64,000 nt of DNA. It comes from a virus. The translations under genes and the position numbers were made by a program. The notes beneath the pieces were generated by a model. It had not been told where the DNA came from. It worked only from the letters and a program-made list of their open reading frames with translations, and did not search any database. Position 1 is the first letter of the stretch. The number at the start of each line of letters is the position of its first letter. Positions 40,501 through 48,694 of this stretch are shown one piece after another. Location: positions 1 through 64,000 of IMG/VR virus record IMGVR_UViG_3300010885_046411; one strand, written 5' to 3'.

Positions 40501-43199
40501 AGCAGACCCGCAAACTAGAAAATGCTAGAGATGCCTATGTGCGGGAGATGCAACGCCTTACCGACGACTACATGAGGGTTAATGCCCCCGAAGGCTATAC
40601 CCTTGTGGATGCAGGCAAGAACCCCGTCTATTCCCTAGAAAAGACCGACCCCTACGAGATAGACTCGCCCTTTGCGCAGATGGGGCTAGACCAGATAGCC
40701 GTGCCCGTAATTCGGGAGTTCACCATCAAAGATGGCGATGCAGTCTATCTACCCAATGAGGTGAAGGCTTTATTTGACCGCATGAATAGAGTTGCCTCCG
40801 AGAAGCCAAGTAAGGCGATGGAGCAATTTTACAAAGGCGTTAAATTCATTCGTAGGGCTTCGGCATGGAACTTACTCTTTAACCCTACCCGATTCTACAA
40901 CTTCCTATCTCAAAACATCATAGAGAACTCATCCCGTGCGATGGCTACAAACCTATGGGGTAACAATGTCTTTGCGATGGCTAGGGATGTGGGCAAGGAG
41001 GCCATTGCCTTTGCGAAGTTTATACGCACACATGAAGACCCTACGGGCAGGTATGCCAAGGCCCGTAAGGCGGGGGCTATAAATACAGACTTCGGGGCTA
41101 AGGTAATCGGCAATGCCCCATCTAATACCGAGGTTGAGATGCTAGATAGCAGCCGAGACCCGTATCTGGTATTCACATTTGGGGGCAAGGTATTTAACTT
41201 GCCACACGTAGAGCCGCTATCTATTAAGATACCCTTTAAGAAATCGCCTATCCAAATTTCGCAGGGGTCTAGGACAGATAAATACATTGGCAAGAACACC
41301 GTCTTATTGGGGGTTGCCAAATACCTATGGCAGAAAGCAGGCGCACCGTTGTATGGGGCTACTGTAGCCATAAACTCATCTGTAGAGAACGGCTACCGCA
41401 TGGCTACGATTGCCAAGTTAGAGGCTAAGGAGGGCGATATAAATAAGCCTCTTACGCAATACTATTCTTCTAATGCCAAGCAGATAAACTCCATCTTTGA
41501 TGAGACCGTTAAGCGGGTGAAAGCCAGCGACGAGTTTTATAAGACCCCAAAGGCAGGCGAAAAGCCGCCATACCCCGTAGATGCCAAGACAGGTAAATAC
41601 CTTACCGATGGCGGGCGGGCGTTGCTACGCCGTGCTAGGGAGCAACAGATAGGGGCTATTGCTGCCGACATATACGGCAACTACTTAGAGACCCCCTACT
41701 TCATAGACCAAGGCGAGAAAATGGGGTTATTGATGTTTTCCCGCTACCAAGCCGTGAACGTCAAGACTACCATAAATGCCTTCCGAAACAACTTTATCAT
41801 GCCTCGGCAACTGATGCCAGATGGAACCACCAATACCGCCTTCCCCGTAACGGCAGGTAAGTTGGCGGCTAAGTTTGGATGGCGCACTACGGGCAGGTTC
41901 TTGCATGTCTTTATGTGGTATCAGGCCGCACAGTTATTAACGGCTGCGATACGGTACTGGCAGACAAAGGATGATGATGAGATGAAGAAAGCGTATGAAA
42001 CGCTAGACAAAACCAACAAAAACCCGTTTGTAATTACCTCATTTGATAGGGCTACGCGCAAGGTAAAAAGCTACCAAGTACCCAATGCCGTTGGTGATTT
42101 AATGCGCTTGACACCCGTGTCCGACTTTATATACTCTAGGTATCAAGACTATCTCTACTTCCGAGGGGATAAAGGCGAAACTATTACCGATATGATGGAG
42201 GAGAGCATGAAAAATACGGCTGATGCATGGTATGGTATTGTATCGCCGACATTAAAGCAGATAAACTCTGTGCTTATAAATGCGATGGTGCAAGATAACC
42301 AAGATAGAAGTATGTCTCTGTTCCACTCTAAATATATGCCCCCTGCCAAGCAAGGCATAGAAGGGGTTGGCCGTGCGGCGGCATCTGTACTAGCGGCCAC
42401 ACAAGAGTACGATATGTTTGCGCGGCTTTTTAAAAAATCCTTTGATGCCAACTATGTGCCTAGCCCCTACGAGGAGGATAAGGCCAGAGAATCGCCGCTC
42501 GTTTCCTACACAACCCTAAACGCCGCAGACCTTGACAAAAAACAAATGCAGATGGCATACGCGGTAGCATCTGCCTCTATAGGCAAGTATGGCAAAGCAG
42601 GGGAGCGTACCGAGTACGACGACCTGAAAGAGAAGGAGAAAGAAATATCTAAGGCGTGTGCCTATGCCCTCATAAACGAAGATGTGGCTCTATTTTCTAG
42701 GACATACCCCCTCTTATTTGAGGCGGCGGGTACTGAAAAGAAAGCCGACAGAGCCATTCAATACGGCCTTAGCCTATATGACCCCTTCTCCATATACGAT
42801 TCTAAGGATAAGGAGCTAAAACATAAGCGGTATGCCATGATGTTTGGGGCCGCTATGGGCTTCACCTTGGGGCTACGTGATGCCATTGAGCCGTATAACC
42901 TAGACGAAGCCTATGCCGAGGAGGTAAAAATTATAGAGCATAATGCTGTATATGCCGTAGATGAGGCCGCAAAGAAGAAAAAACTAGATGCTAAGTATTC
43001 AGTAGCCTACGACCTCAAAGAGAAAGATAGGCGTATTTTGGCGCAGGGGTATCTTGGATATTTGAACCAGAAACGCCAGAACTACTACAGCCTCCTGAAA
43101 AACAACGAAGGGCAGAAGTTCTCGGACAAACTTGCCGATAGCGACGACCTTTACACTAGAGTGAGCAAATACTACAAGCAAACGCACCCCAACGAATAG
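31530..43199 (+). CDS. Giant polyvalent, probably ejected, protein (3889 aa)
   Basis: One uninterrupted 3889-codon frame. Residues ~230-550 hold long Gly/Ala-rich hydrophobic helices able to enter membranes. A first metallopeptidase-like motif, HEILGH, is at 910-915, and a second, HEIGGH, at 1930-1935 (LAHEIGGHIGRRM); both are the HExxGH form of phage polyvalent proteins. An ADP-ribosyltransferase-like region follows: YRSVPKG with R2362, then GDWVSLS and WDGNDLNEF near 2415. Long coiled coils occupy ~2450-2900, and the C-terminal third includes a segment (NLLFNPTRFYNFLSQNI, near 3115) like a large polyvalent-associated domain. Such proteins are injected with DNA to modify host targets. The 37.9-38.5 kb part is more AT-rich, suggesting an insertion. 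Confidence 0.75.
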   Translation: MNEPQVPNDGQPTAPSLQPVYEYLARDKGFKDIVPTYQDFVEAKDTEGMLLHISKVYDKDKTFATMLDKGVDAKTVAAERQRAEADNRIQQRESQVISRAKDIAQELSATVRPKKSGDVDYAGKATLGQLYDYFSGAGGDFQKNFPTEKDLHQITKTPEFRKTLKDAYTKDPNFKQLIDTGTYPDQRPSKRPQNEMQQMIFDVSQQQQDPNETKVSAGYNPIKIKAFGKQFEAPRMLSNLVASAAINLTRGVIGGISTFVGAAGQGMKAFRDMGNAATGQGEEGVEAGYLERKAQEVFEGGAKLANYGSEKGQQAFANSGVPLESGGVVTDPSAGAGTIAKSAAGYVAGQLTNSLPYIVPYLAGPAAGFATNVVQMSGDNTQNAYDKLKNKITQENGGIPATDEQVLESKQLNPIISVIAAVPEAAIERYFGEGFLVKNLTEAVAAKKLKQLVAEKGQAGLKEFAQKYLNKNFAKEFAVNLAKDVAGEEVQSGIEATQGSYQAGTPQTDAGGGADRKVYTETLAAAGALGVGLAAAPAIINSVKSKGPAPITEQTAASMAGAYTMPNAPKASPQKGAGVVDAINGILIDAEPSKSRSAAMKAVLEDAMEHDDVPITTQDLAGLSTTTEAGTDIVSRLRPDEEGNLTLVQDGEELRPLTKEESDEASTFATANLLIGVHAGSLTKAHARVLTDILDGAAIAQAKQSAVNDDGSPKNPLALAADNALTALKGIADKNVLDTESGKVKEGEVPQELQWQREALDNIGSMQAGDVFRAMDADMVFNGIDADGNVSITDNNGATLTLAPEQVAGLMTAQRATDADVAAQKEAVSAYGNIPASSPAYEPLRAMKDFTKSMRAAFPNLQVIADKGEMDAVINKKGIALKDGDTVYGFVHNGKVYLDPDKVTKDTPAHEILGHVHNKLMKEQMPDLYTKLTGLVGQTPLYQEVADDEFYKARIADGSMTADDIAEEALAQFIAKHYGNQQSPYVGTRWYEKLAEIIGKAWRKLFGKTKQLADLSPADIQTLTLESFGDLLNQEVKRGQSSIAQKGGKATNATDISLNLASGVVPQATNTQANENLPQTSNQEPANAGLRQSQTEASTQRAGVEQSPQNAYRREEAREALKQLSKDGVLVSSAKTGSTGKPMTEAEIDGQMALLDAMSNVWSKTTGKNNFYETFISDIKRGDIAYVKSLGGVLFQDESDPKRPTSTVSLAIFKEQQFEKMVGQNVSPQSIKDFIKGRGKQIERDIINEVLDYDKYQGQKRISFNEFKADVEIQVMKLEKIRTQSYATYGRENLGSSRDYGDAETVIFNSPINHGEKGHFSGDFDTSGLSDKEWEVRQIPGTDTYAAVDKAMPAGATQAEIQQYVGTAGTEADVKRWVERRNAALGTPINEGLFGHIRSWFNKATGVFHLAEAQSDYFQKNKASELLAASVPQDEVDEYMNREVWKPFHQKYAQEIKENTQIKSAFKDNAWEFYDKNGTIVNRKPLNRKPFIGYEEGEHEEANGLSIALSRLARTEVSVLERTRNTGMVFTVNVEPGNIERRQFEFKTREEAESFSLEYGRYISETKEYSDDLYDRYKKEKIALEIKEQEYINKRVEELKTQKPPLVLKQFVASQKVHELRLFREAIKHAAEEGATTLRFPSPYTIAVIEGYVSGGGNGAPYTIEQGDSDRLYAGDVIDYGGTRMTVVDSDRYSITVAPSDEVYNYDVYEYIYSEATKRIYQIEYEGKNHFADIENITAEDIASYEPDEWMGNVAKDLLQEAIDNAKDGETVAWRDIESELERMVRDSYSDESLEDLFFGYQAIYAYGNDYVYVVKGRGSVETLQQPDEYEAVSNADNYEENLSSEQKTVVSKYKEMGEAIVKMRPDASIVTDDNGFDWLETKITPADISNPVIAFQQEGAKIKGAVDFVSDNKATIHLFDGADVSTLAHEIGGHIGRRMLEKMAETSPKFAKDYETAKKWAGAKDGVWTTAAEEKFARGFEKYLLEGKAPNDALKNVFKMFAKWLTNIYQHIKGSSIDIELTPEIRQVFDNLLADQSSTTESAQPLTTPQKPKQEGPIFADLATFVKTLSEADAKEYARYEDIAYRLAAMQGREQGYKPYEVSKAERQEYAALEQKFDTMFANFAAEVYKEDEESAKEIDIAAKKLNGIIKNLKYPESIKEIIRKRFGLNSNGNYVSSIPFDTLVKYNEFSRTTKFIKDIFAELLREKYGEFSKQYSHELDKMYNQVNYYMQRLLDSEGDGSALVDEIPEVSKIANIEIHIQDLFNELDKSALNVASAEEKSEPKGKKESGIKEKNYQLQHRITKDETSSTLDDLTQGSSPSDIYTNIGQYANLSEKSYQESVKAVKAAKGNPDAIVTIYRSVPKGVSAINAGDWVSLSKTYATEHGYHETDQSQDMPVISMQVKAKDVVWDGNDLNEFAYFPNDIRFSATTETTAEESGESEKPSGPFKDSPAMSKAQDDKKEAETALAEAQKRGQKSLIDKAKEELAKAQLAYDTEFGKYVEAKTPELYINLTRLFEEATNRKRTKEQLERGEANKFFVKALFSKRPEISDMKKFGLLNKQLADLDALSEHAIQTRTNYVRDLVDGLTAPQIHHMVRYIILSDVVGAYDEKYRGADGLREKLLPLALSEAQAREQFATYKAWLDDSPIVKERVEWRRQYLKNLYNEAVKYGLATSFITDIKDENEQYYEWFHRSIMKYEDGEGGKAGRKYTESLNATLKHNAFRERAGSDADYDIRLGTIDGNVVAALTYAVERRKIAIEMMAPYVQKTMDVKEALENFKKTSSAFLNLTLLINHITAKIADINKIGSQNSAKQSLIRAKQVELVRDNPEHIALLKEMATLRKQSKAYQDALSQYDKALAQAPLVEKRKAVSEAKRKLTSLKKAGNKYQSEKPKSGIAVYSKEDGSRKAYTPQYVFAKIAYEEAENEYATALGNFGPANEAAVAKAKALSEIEGYQALMNKDKEVVDAIKASDEFTTLTKRAEDLKKQQTRKLENARDAYVREMQRLTDDYMRVNAPEGYTLVDAGKNPVYSLEKTDPYEIDSPFAQMGLDQIAVPVIREFTIKDGDAVYLPNEVKALFDRMNRVASEKPSKAMEQFYKGVKFIRRASAWNLLFNPTRFYNFLSQNIIENSSRAMATNLWGNNVFAMARDVGKEAIAFAKFIRTHEDPTGRYAKARKAGAINTDFGAKVIGNAPSNTEVEMLDSSRDPYLVFTFGGKVFNLPHVEPLSIKIPFKKSPIQISQGSRTDKYIGKNTVLLGVAKYLWQKAGAPLYGATVAINSSVENGYRMATIAKLEAKEGDINKPLTQYYSSNAKQINSIFDETVKRVKASDEFYKTPKAGEKPPYPVDAKTGKYLTDGGRALLRRAREQQIGAIAADIYGNYLETPYFIDQGEKMGLLMFSRYQAVNVKTTINAFRNNFIMPRQLMPDGTTNTAFPVTAGKLAAKFGWRTTGRFLHVFMWYQAAQLLTAAIRYWQTKDDDEMKKAYETLDKTNKNPFVITSFDRATRKVKSYQVPNAVGDLMRLTPVSDFIYSRYQDYLYFRGDKGETITDMMEESMKNTADAWYGIVSPTLKQINSVLINAMVQDNQDRSMSLFHSKYMPPAKQGIEGVGRAAASVLAATQEYDMFARLFKKSFDANYVPSPYEEDKARESPLVSYTTLNAADLDKKQMQMAYAVASASIGKYGKAGERTEYDDLKEKEKEISKACAYALINEDVALFSRTYPLLFEAAGTEKKADRAIQYGLSLYDPFSIYDSKDKELKHKRYAMMFGAAMGFTLGLRDAIEPYNLDEAYAEEVKIIEHNAVYAVDEAAKKKKLDAKYSVAYDLKEKDRRILAQGYLGYLNQKRQNYYSLLKNNEGQKFSDKLADSDDLYTRVSKYYKQTHPNE

Positions 43200-43200
43200 C

Positions 43201-46200
43201 ATGGCCAGCAGAAACCAGTCCACCCCCGAACAGGCATTTGAGATAAACTCGGACATCTTCGCCCGTAGCTTAACGCTGCGGGATGCCTCTGGCACACGCC
43301 AATTCTTTCAGTCGGAAGGGCAAGGGGGCATACTCACTGCCCACTTTGGCACTAAGGAAGTTATCCTTACAGGGGATGTGCCCCAGCCTAATGAGACCTT
43401 TGTGTTTGGGGTATATGGTGTGCTATCTGATGGTACAGAGATATACACAATGGCTATCAAGGGTAACGTGCCCCGCCTAGTTACTATCTCTGACGCGGGG
43501 GTATGCAAAACGGTCATGCAAGAGACTTTCTTGCCTTGGCAAGATACCTCCCAAGAGTTCTGGCAGGTGCGGTGGCATAGTGGCTACTTTATAGCCACGC
43601 ATCCCGACAGTGAAGCTATACGCATAAACGTAGAATACTGGCTCAACAACCCCCGCCGACCACAAGAGTTTGCAGACATAACGCTTGCTAAATTTGGGCC
43701 TGCCTACCCGCCCATAATCACTTACCCACAAGACTTTTCATATAATGCCAACCAGAAACTACCTAAGATACCAAGGTACGGGGTGTACTTTGCTTGGCAG
43801 TATGAGTATGAGACGGGCGAGGTGTCCTCTAGGGGGGCACAGTCAGACCCTATATTTTTGGGCTTTCATGGGTTTGTGTGTCAGGCTGATATAGACAGCC
43901 GCGACAAGGCTCGTATATTCAACTCAGGGGCTATGACGCGCCGAGATGTTGTAGCAGTAAGGCTTCTGTACAAGCAGGGCATAGCGGGTGTTTGGCGCAT
44001 TGCGTATAGGGTAACCATAGATGATGCGGCTACGGCGTTGCCATCGTTTGTTCGGGATATTGAATACGATGCCTTGTTTGGCATATCCCCTACCGATGAT
44101 ACAATAGACCCTTCTGGCAACGTGCCTATACAGCCAGCCGCTTTAGAGATGGTTAAAAACTCTATGGTGGCACTGAACTATATTGCAGACTACCCCCTGC
44201 CTAATGTAACGGGGAAGGTAGAACGATTGGCCGACCCAGAGGGTAATGGGCCAGGGATTGTAGATGCAACGGATGTTATTAACCTTTATGAGAATAATGC
44301 GTATATACCTACCTCCATTAATAATGAGTATAACACTTTTACAACAAAGGTGCATAGGCCAGGGGCCACATATAAATGCGGCGTAATTTTATCTGATGAG
44401 TTTGGGCGCAGGACGACTACGCTTGCAGATACAACCTTTATCCCGCCAGAATACACCATACAAAACAGTTTTGTAGAGCCTTATGTACAAAACGCTGCAC
44501 CCTATATAACCAAGGGTGGTTTTGTAGATTATGTAGATGGCAGTTGGAGAAACATACCTGCGGAGCAAGGGCTATACCCAAACCCTTATAAATTTTCGGG
44601 GTATGATTCTAGCCAGTGTTTTATTACACAAGCGACGTTCCCAAAGTTTAAGGGCACATTTGTATTTGACAAAATACCTTCATGGGCAAAACAAGTTAGG
44701 CTTGTTCAGACACAAGCACTAGGGCGCAATAGGTTTATACAGACACCTGCCACCATGCTGTTTCGCTATAAAACAGGCGATGGCACGGAGTTTATGTCTG
44801 TTGGCTTTGCGCGGGGTGGGGTTAATACCTTTATTGGCCTAACCTTTGTTATACCTATTGAGGCGGGCTATCAGGCTAGTGTTGGGCAAAAATTATATTT
44901 GCGTGCAGCCTCTCAGGCTACGCAAGACTCAACAGAAACATTACGGGCTGCATTATGTGAAAAGATATTTAATGATGCCCCATCTTATGACGTTACCTCT
45001 GTAACGGGCACGCAAGTAACGTGCGCCCTTACCGATGCCGAGGCTGCTTACTTGGGGGGGTGCGGCATTAGAACAAAAATAGAGCCTGCCGATTATGGAA
45101 ACTTCCAGTGGATACGGGTGCTTGTAGAAATTGAAGATGCCGTAACAAATACCACTACATCTAACGTAGATGCCTCAAATGTATATTACGAAACGGGGGA
45201 TGTGTTGGATGTGGTAGATGGGCAACTGTCTTACACCTTTGATTTGAAGGGTGATTATTATGCTTACGGCACACCTTTTGCTTGGACGGGCGGCGGAAGC
45301 ACGGCTAATTCTGATAGAAATAAGGGCACAATATCTGCGGCGGCACAAGTCGTTCAACTAGATTCAGACCCTACGGATGCTGGCACATCTTCATCATCGG
45401 TAACGATAGGGAAATATGATTGCTTTGGACTATTGTTATCTGAATCGCCCTTATCCAATACGCCTACTACGCATGACTTACTTGCAGGGTTTGTGTCCAC
45501 AGTGTTTGATAAGCAGATTAAGACAGCACGCGCCTATCAAAGGTTTATCGCCTCTGGCACGTATATCTATGGCACGCAAACAAACTATATGAACTACTTT
45601 GACGTAAGCACTACGTCAGAAGTACCGTTAGAGCATGAGGGTATTACGTGCGCCTATGTAGCTGAAACGGGCAGCGAACTTCAAAGCAGGTTGCTTATTG
45701 TCAGCAGTCGCGGGGTATGCTCCGTGTATCTTGGCCCTATATCTGTCAAGAATGGGCAGAATGGGATAGAGGTAAATGGCAGCAGTTTCTTTTCCCAAAT
45801 TAACCCCTTGGCGGGGCGGGGCGGCTGCCAGTTGCCGCACCTATCATGCACCGATAAAGAGGGCCATGTATGGTTCTTTGATAACATTGTTAAAGAGTTA
45901 TGGCAGGCTGATACCTCTGGCTTAAACCCGATAGGGCTTAGTCGCGGGTGTCGCAACTACCTAAACGCTAAGTTCCCCGATGGAGCCGATGGTGTTATGG
46001 TATTCTCCCCCCACTTTCGGGAGGTGTGGCTATTCTCTACTAGGGGGGCATTGCTTCTGTCTCGGCGGGATGAGCCACGCTTCTGCTCTTTTACAGTGCC
46101 CGACTACAGCAATGGAGGCGAGAGTTTTAAAGGTGTCGCGGCTTTTAATGCACCGTTTACGGGCTTTGTGGCGCAAGGCAATCGGCTGTTTAAGATAGAC

Positions 46201-46536
46201 CAGACGGGCGATGAAACGTTGCTAGGGCAGCCGTATGTTAAGTCGTGTGAGTATGAGGGCCGCACCCCGTTCCTAGATACCAAGATGGCTATGCCCATAA
46301 AAGCATCTGCGGTAGGATGGGACTTTACGGCGGCAACATTGCTAGATACCCCTCTTGGGGATGTGGCTGCCAATGTCTCTACCGACAAGCAAACGGGCAA
46401 ATCCTCTGTTATCCTTAAAACACTAGATGGCAAAGATGCTAGAGACTACTACGGCCTACGTGTTAGGCTGGAGAGCAAAAAGGCAGGTAGCCGTCTGTTT
46501 TCTATTATCTTACATCAGGTAGTTAATCAATCCTAA
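43201..46536 (+). CDS. Large tail protein, P22 gp10-like / tail hub (1111 aa)
   Basis: 1111 residues, nearly all beta structure, starting one base after the giant gene's stop. Repeated aromatic-plus-Gly strands such as GVYFAWQYEYETGEVS, and late KEGHVWFFDNIVKELW and RGVCSVYL, look like beta-propeller or tubular tail proteins of short-tailed phages (P22 gp10, T7 gp12). Its size and place before an internal protein gene fit the large tail protein of crAss-like phages. No receptor-binding region is obvious. Confidence 0.65.
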   Translation: MASRNQSTPEQAFEINSDIFARSLTLRDASGTRQFFQSEGQGGILTAHFGTKEVILTGDVPQPNETFVFGVYGVLSDGTEIYTMAIKGNVPRLVTISDAGVCKTVMQETFLPWQDTSQEFWQVRWHSGYFIATHPDSEAIRINVEYWLNNPRRPQEFADITLAKFGPAYPPIITYPQDFSYNANQKLPKIPRYGVYFAWQYEYETGEVSSRGAQSDPIFLGFHGFVCQADIDSRDKARIFNSGAMTRRDVVAVRLLYKQGIAGVWRIAYRVTIDDAATALPSFVRDIEYDALFGISPTDDTIDPSGNVPIQPAALEMVKNSMVALNYIADYPLPNVTGKVERLADPEGNGPGIVDATDVINLYENNAYIPTSINNEYNTFTTKVHRPGATYKCGVILSDEFGRRTTTLADTTFIPPEYTIQNSFVEPYVQNAAPYITKGGFVDYVDGSWRNIPAEQGLYPNPYKFSGYDSSQCFITQATFPKFKGTFVFDKIPSWAKQVRLVQTQALGRNRFIQTPATMLFRYKTGDGTEFMSVGFARGGVNTFIGLTFVIPIEAGYQASVGQKLYLRAASQATQDSTETLRAALCEKIFNDAPSYDVTSVTGTQVTCALTDAEAAYLGGCGIRTKIEPADYGNFQWIRVLVEIEDAVTNTTTSNVDASNVYYETGDVLDVVDGQLSYTFDLKGDYYAYGTPFAWTGGGSTANSDRNKGTISAAAQVVQLDSDPTDAGTSSSSVTIGKYDCFGLLLSESPLSNTPTTHDLLAGFVSTVFDKQIKTARAYQRFIASGTYIYGTQTNYMNYFDVSTTSEVPLEHEGITCAYVAETGSELQSRLLIVSSRGVCSVYLGPISVKNGQNGIEVNGSSFFSQINPLAGRGGCQLPHLSCTDKEGHVWFFDNIVKELWQADTSGLNPIGLSRGCRNYLNAKFPDGADGVMVFSPHFREVWLFSTRGALLLSRRDEPRFCSFTVPDYSNGGESFKGVAAFNAPFTGFVAQGNRLFKIDQTGDETLLGQPYVKSCEYEGRTPFLDTKMAMPIKASAVGWDFTAATLLDTPLGDVAANVSTDKQTGKSSVILKTLDGKDARDYYGLRVRLESKKAGSRLFSIILHQVVNQS

Positions 46537-46540
46537 AGCA

Positions 46541-47281
46541 ATGAACCCTCCTTCAAGAAGCGGCCAAGGTTACCCAAGCGATTTTGGGCGATGGGCCGAT
46601 GATAATTTTGCTAATTATGGCAGAAATATGATTGGGCCACGAGTAGATGAGGTGGATGGGCAGCCCTATGACATGGGCTACGCTGTTGCTCCTGCGCAAA
46701 AAACTGCGGCTCCTGCTGCCGCGCCAGCAGCCGCATCTGGTGGCGGTGGCGGTGGTGGCCCTATGGGGGCTATAGTCGGCCTTGGGCAGGTCGCGTTTGG
46801 CATACACCAATTACACCTAGCCAACAAGATACGCAGGCGTGGGCCGCAAGACCTGACTCCGCAAGCCGTGAGGGATGTGTATGCCGAGCGTGCCGCAGCG
46901 CAAGTAAGCAATAAGGCACCTGGCCAAGCCGAAGCGGAGAATAGGCTTGCAAGCACATTGGGCCGCAGCGTGGGAGCATTGGCGCGTGGGGCTACCTCTG
47001 GCGCACAGTTGCTATCTATGGCAAATAATCAGGCAAACAATGCCTACAACCAACAAGCCAATATAAATACTGCCGCATCGCAATTCCGTCAGAATATGAC
47101 GCAGCAGAAACAACTTGCCCAAGCGCAACTAGGCCAATACCAAGACCTATCACGTAGGACATGGGCAAACGAAGTTGGGGCTTTACGTGGCGGCGGCTGG
47201 AAAAACATCTTCGGCGGCGCAACTACTACGGCGGCCTCTGCGGATGGTGCCATAAAAGATGTGGCAAAGTTGATAATGTAA
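46541..47281 (+). CDS. Probable internal virion protein (246 aa)
   Basis: 246 residues. A Pro/Ala and poly-Gly linker (residues ~50-73) precedes a hydrophobic Gly/Ala segment (MGAIVGLGQVAFGIHQL) and a long Gln/Ala/Asn-rich helical part, the composition of T7-type internal or pilot proteins that line the ejection channel. No family motif. Ends 28 bases before a promoter and new transcript. Confidence 0.55.
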   Translation: MNPPSRSGQGYPSDFGRWADDNFANYGRNMIGPRVDEVDGQPYDMGYAVAPAQKTAAPAAAPAAASGGGGGGGPMGAIVGLGQVAFGIHQLHLANKIRRRGPQDLTPQAVRDVYAERAAAQVSNKAPGQAEAENRLASTLGRSVGALARGATSGAQLLSMANNQANNAYNQQANINTAASQFRQNMTQQKQLAQAQLGQYQDLSRRTWANEVGALRGGGWKNIFGGATTTAASADGAIKDVAKLIM

Positions 47282-47296
47282 AACCATTGCAAGGTG

Positions 47297-47304
47297 TACC
47301 TTTG
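47297..47304 (+). promoter_or_regulatory. Promoter -7 box before the glycosyltransferase module
   Basis: TACCTTTG, five bases before the ATG at 47310. Confidence 0.6.
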
Positions 47305-47309
47305 CAGGG

Positions 47310-48134
47310 ATGAGTGTAACGTACATACATAGCGGCGACATGGGCGATATTATATACGCCCTCGCCGCCATAAAAGAAAAGCATCTTAATCAAAGTGGCA
47401 AGCCCGTCTTGGTGCTTAATTATTTGAACGCTTATAAGATAGAGCCGAAGCCCCGCTTTTCAGAGAATGAGTTTAATGTGCTTGTGCCCCTGCTACACTA
47501 TGCCGCAAGCGATTACTGCAAGATAAGTTTTGAGCCGTTTGACCCGCAGAAGAAGTATTACAAGCCCACTATTTTAGATAGGTTTCGCATAGGCAACGAC
47601 CTTTCCAACGTATCTATTTTAGAGAACCATAGAAAGATTATGGGGCTAACGGGGGAGCCAACCGTGCAAACATGGCTACGGGGGCGGGATGAAAAGAAAA
47701 CGGCGTTTGGATTTGGGCAGACAGCGCGGTATGGTAATGATGGGGTGCGTATAGGTATGGTAGATACAGCCCTAGCCATAGCAAAAGAGAAGGGCTATGC
47801 GTGTCTATTCTTTGGTACAGAACGTGAATATCGGCTTGCCTATCGCAAGCAAGATATGGAGTTTGTCTATACCAAAGACCTGATGGAAGCGGCACGGGAA
47901 CTAGGCCATGTGGAGGCGTTCTTTGGGAATCAGTCGGTACTAGCGGCGATGTGCATGGGGCTAGGGATAAAAACGTTTTTAGAGGTGTGCCTACGGTGCC
48001 CAAACTGTTCTCTTACACACTTGCCACACTTAACCCCGCTAACCAAGATGGCAGATTGTGAGGTGATGATACAAAATAAATTATTAAATGTTCAGAATAC
48101 CTTACATGATATTTGTGAGACCAACTTGGTTTAG
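47310..48134 (+). CDS. GT-B glycosyltransferase-like protein (GT9-like)
   Basis: 274 residues. It opens YIHSGDMGDIIYALAAIK, the N-terminal motif of ADP-heptose-transferase-like (GT9) enzymes, in which a HxGDxGD loop binds the acceptor side. Near residue 203, FFGNQSVLAAMCMGLGIKT matches the nucleotide-sugar binding half of GT-B folds. A CLRCPNCS stretch near 230 could bind zinc. First gene of a unit with a second GT-B-like gene. Acceptor unknown; capsid decoration is one possibility. Confidence 0.7.
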   Translation: MSVTYIHSGDMGDIIYALAAIKEKHLNQSGKPVLVLNYLNAYKIEPKPRFSENEFNVLVPLLHYAASDYCKISFEPFDPQKKYYKPTILDRFRIGNDLSNVSILENHRKIMGLTGEPTVQTWLRGRDEKKTAFGFGQTARYGNDGVRIGMVDTALAIAKEKGYACLFFGTEREYRLAYRKQDMEFVYTKDLMEAARELGHVEAFFGNQSVLAAMCMGLGIKTFLEVCLRCPNCSLTHLPHLTPLTKMADCEVMIQNKLLNVQNTLHDICETNLV

Positions 48135-48136
48135 TT

Positions 48137-48144
48137 CATCTTTG
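48137..48144 (+). promoter_or_regulatory. Promoter-like -7 box
   Basis: CATCTTTG, about 21 bases before the GTG at 48166. Confidence 0.4.
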
Positions 48145-48165
48145 TAGCAACCAATTCAAACAACC

Positions 48166-48693
48166 GTGAACTTATACGAAATCACCCAAGAGTACAGCCA
48201 GATAGCCGAAACCTTAGAGGCGGCAGAAGGCGAGATAACCCCCGAAATTGCTGCCCTTTTAGAGATAAACGAGGCCAACAAGGAGAAGAAAATATCTGCC
48301 TACATCCACATTTGGTCAGACGTGCAGATGAAGTTAGAGGCTATTGACAAAGAGAACAAGCGTCTAGCCGACATCAAGAAACGCCTCAACAAGCAGGCCG
48401 AGCAACTAGAGACGGGCTTGCTACTTGCCACACAAACCTTTGGTGCGCCCAATAAGTCTGGCAACAAAGTGTATGACTTCACTACGACAAATGGCGTACC
48501 CGTGAAGTTTATGGAGCGCAGGTCGGAGAGTGTGGTTATCACTACCGAGGACTTGGGTACGCTGCCAGAGCAGTACGTGAAAACAAAGACCGAGCAGTCC
48601 GTAGATAAGGCTGCCATCAAAGAAGCCATCAAATCAGGCGAGACCATTGACGGAGCCTACATAGCCACCAACATTTCCCTTTCTATCAAGTAG
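48166..48693 (+). CDS. Gp157-family protein
   Basis: 175 residues from a GTG start. A long helical N-terminal part (LAALLEINEANKEKK-like, with IKKRLNKQAEQLETGL) and a beta-strand C-terminal end with LPEQYVKTKTEQSVDKAAIKEAI near residue 140 are the pattern of siphovirus Gp157-like proteins. That family is tied to phage resistance and recombination in the literature, with mechanism unsettled. It often accompanies ssDNA-binding and recombination genes; here it sits with a sliding clamp. Confidence 0.8.
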   Translation: MNLYEITQEYSQIAETLEAAEGEITPEIAALLEINEANKEKKISAYIHIWSDVQMKLEAIDKENKRLADIKKRLNKQAEQLETGLLLATQTFGAPNKSGNKVYDFTTTNGVPVKFMERRSESVVITTEDLGTLPEQYVKTKTEQSVDKAAIKEAIKSGETIDGAYIATNISLSIK

Positions 48694-48694
48694 T

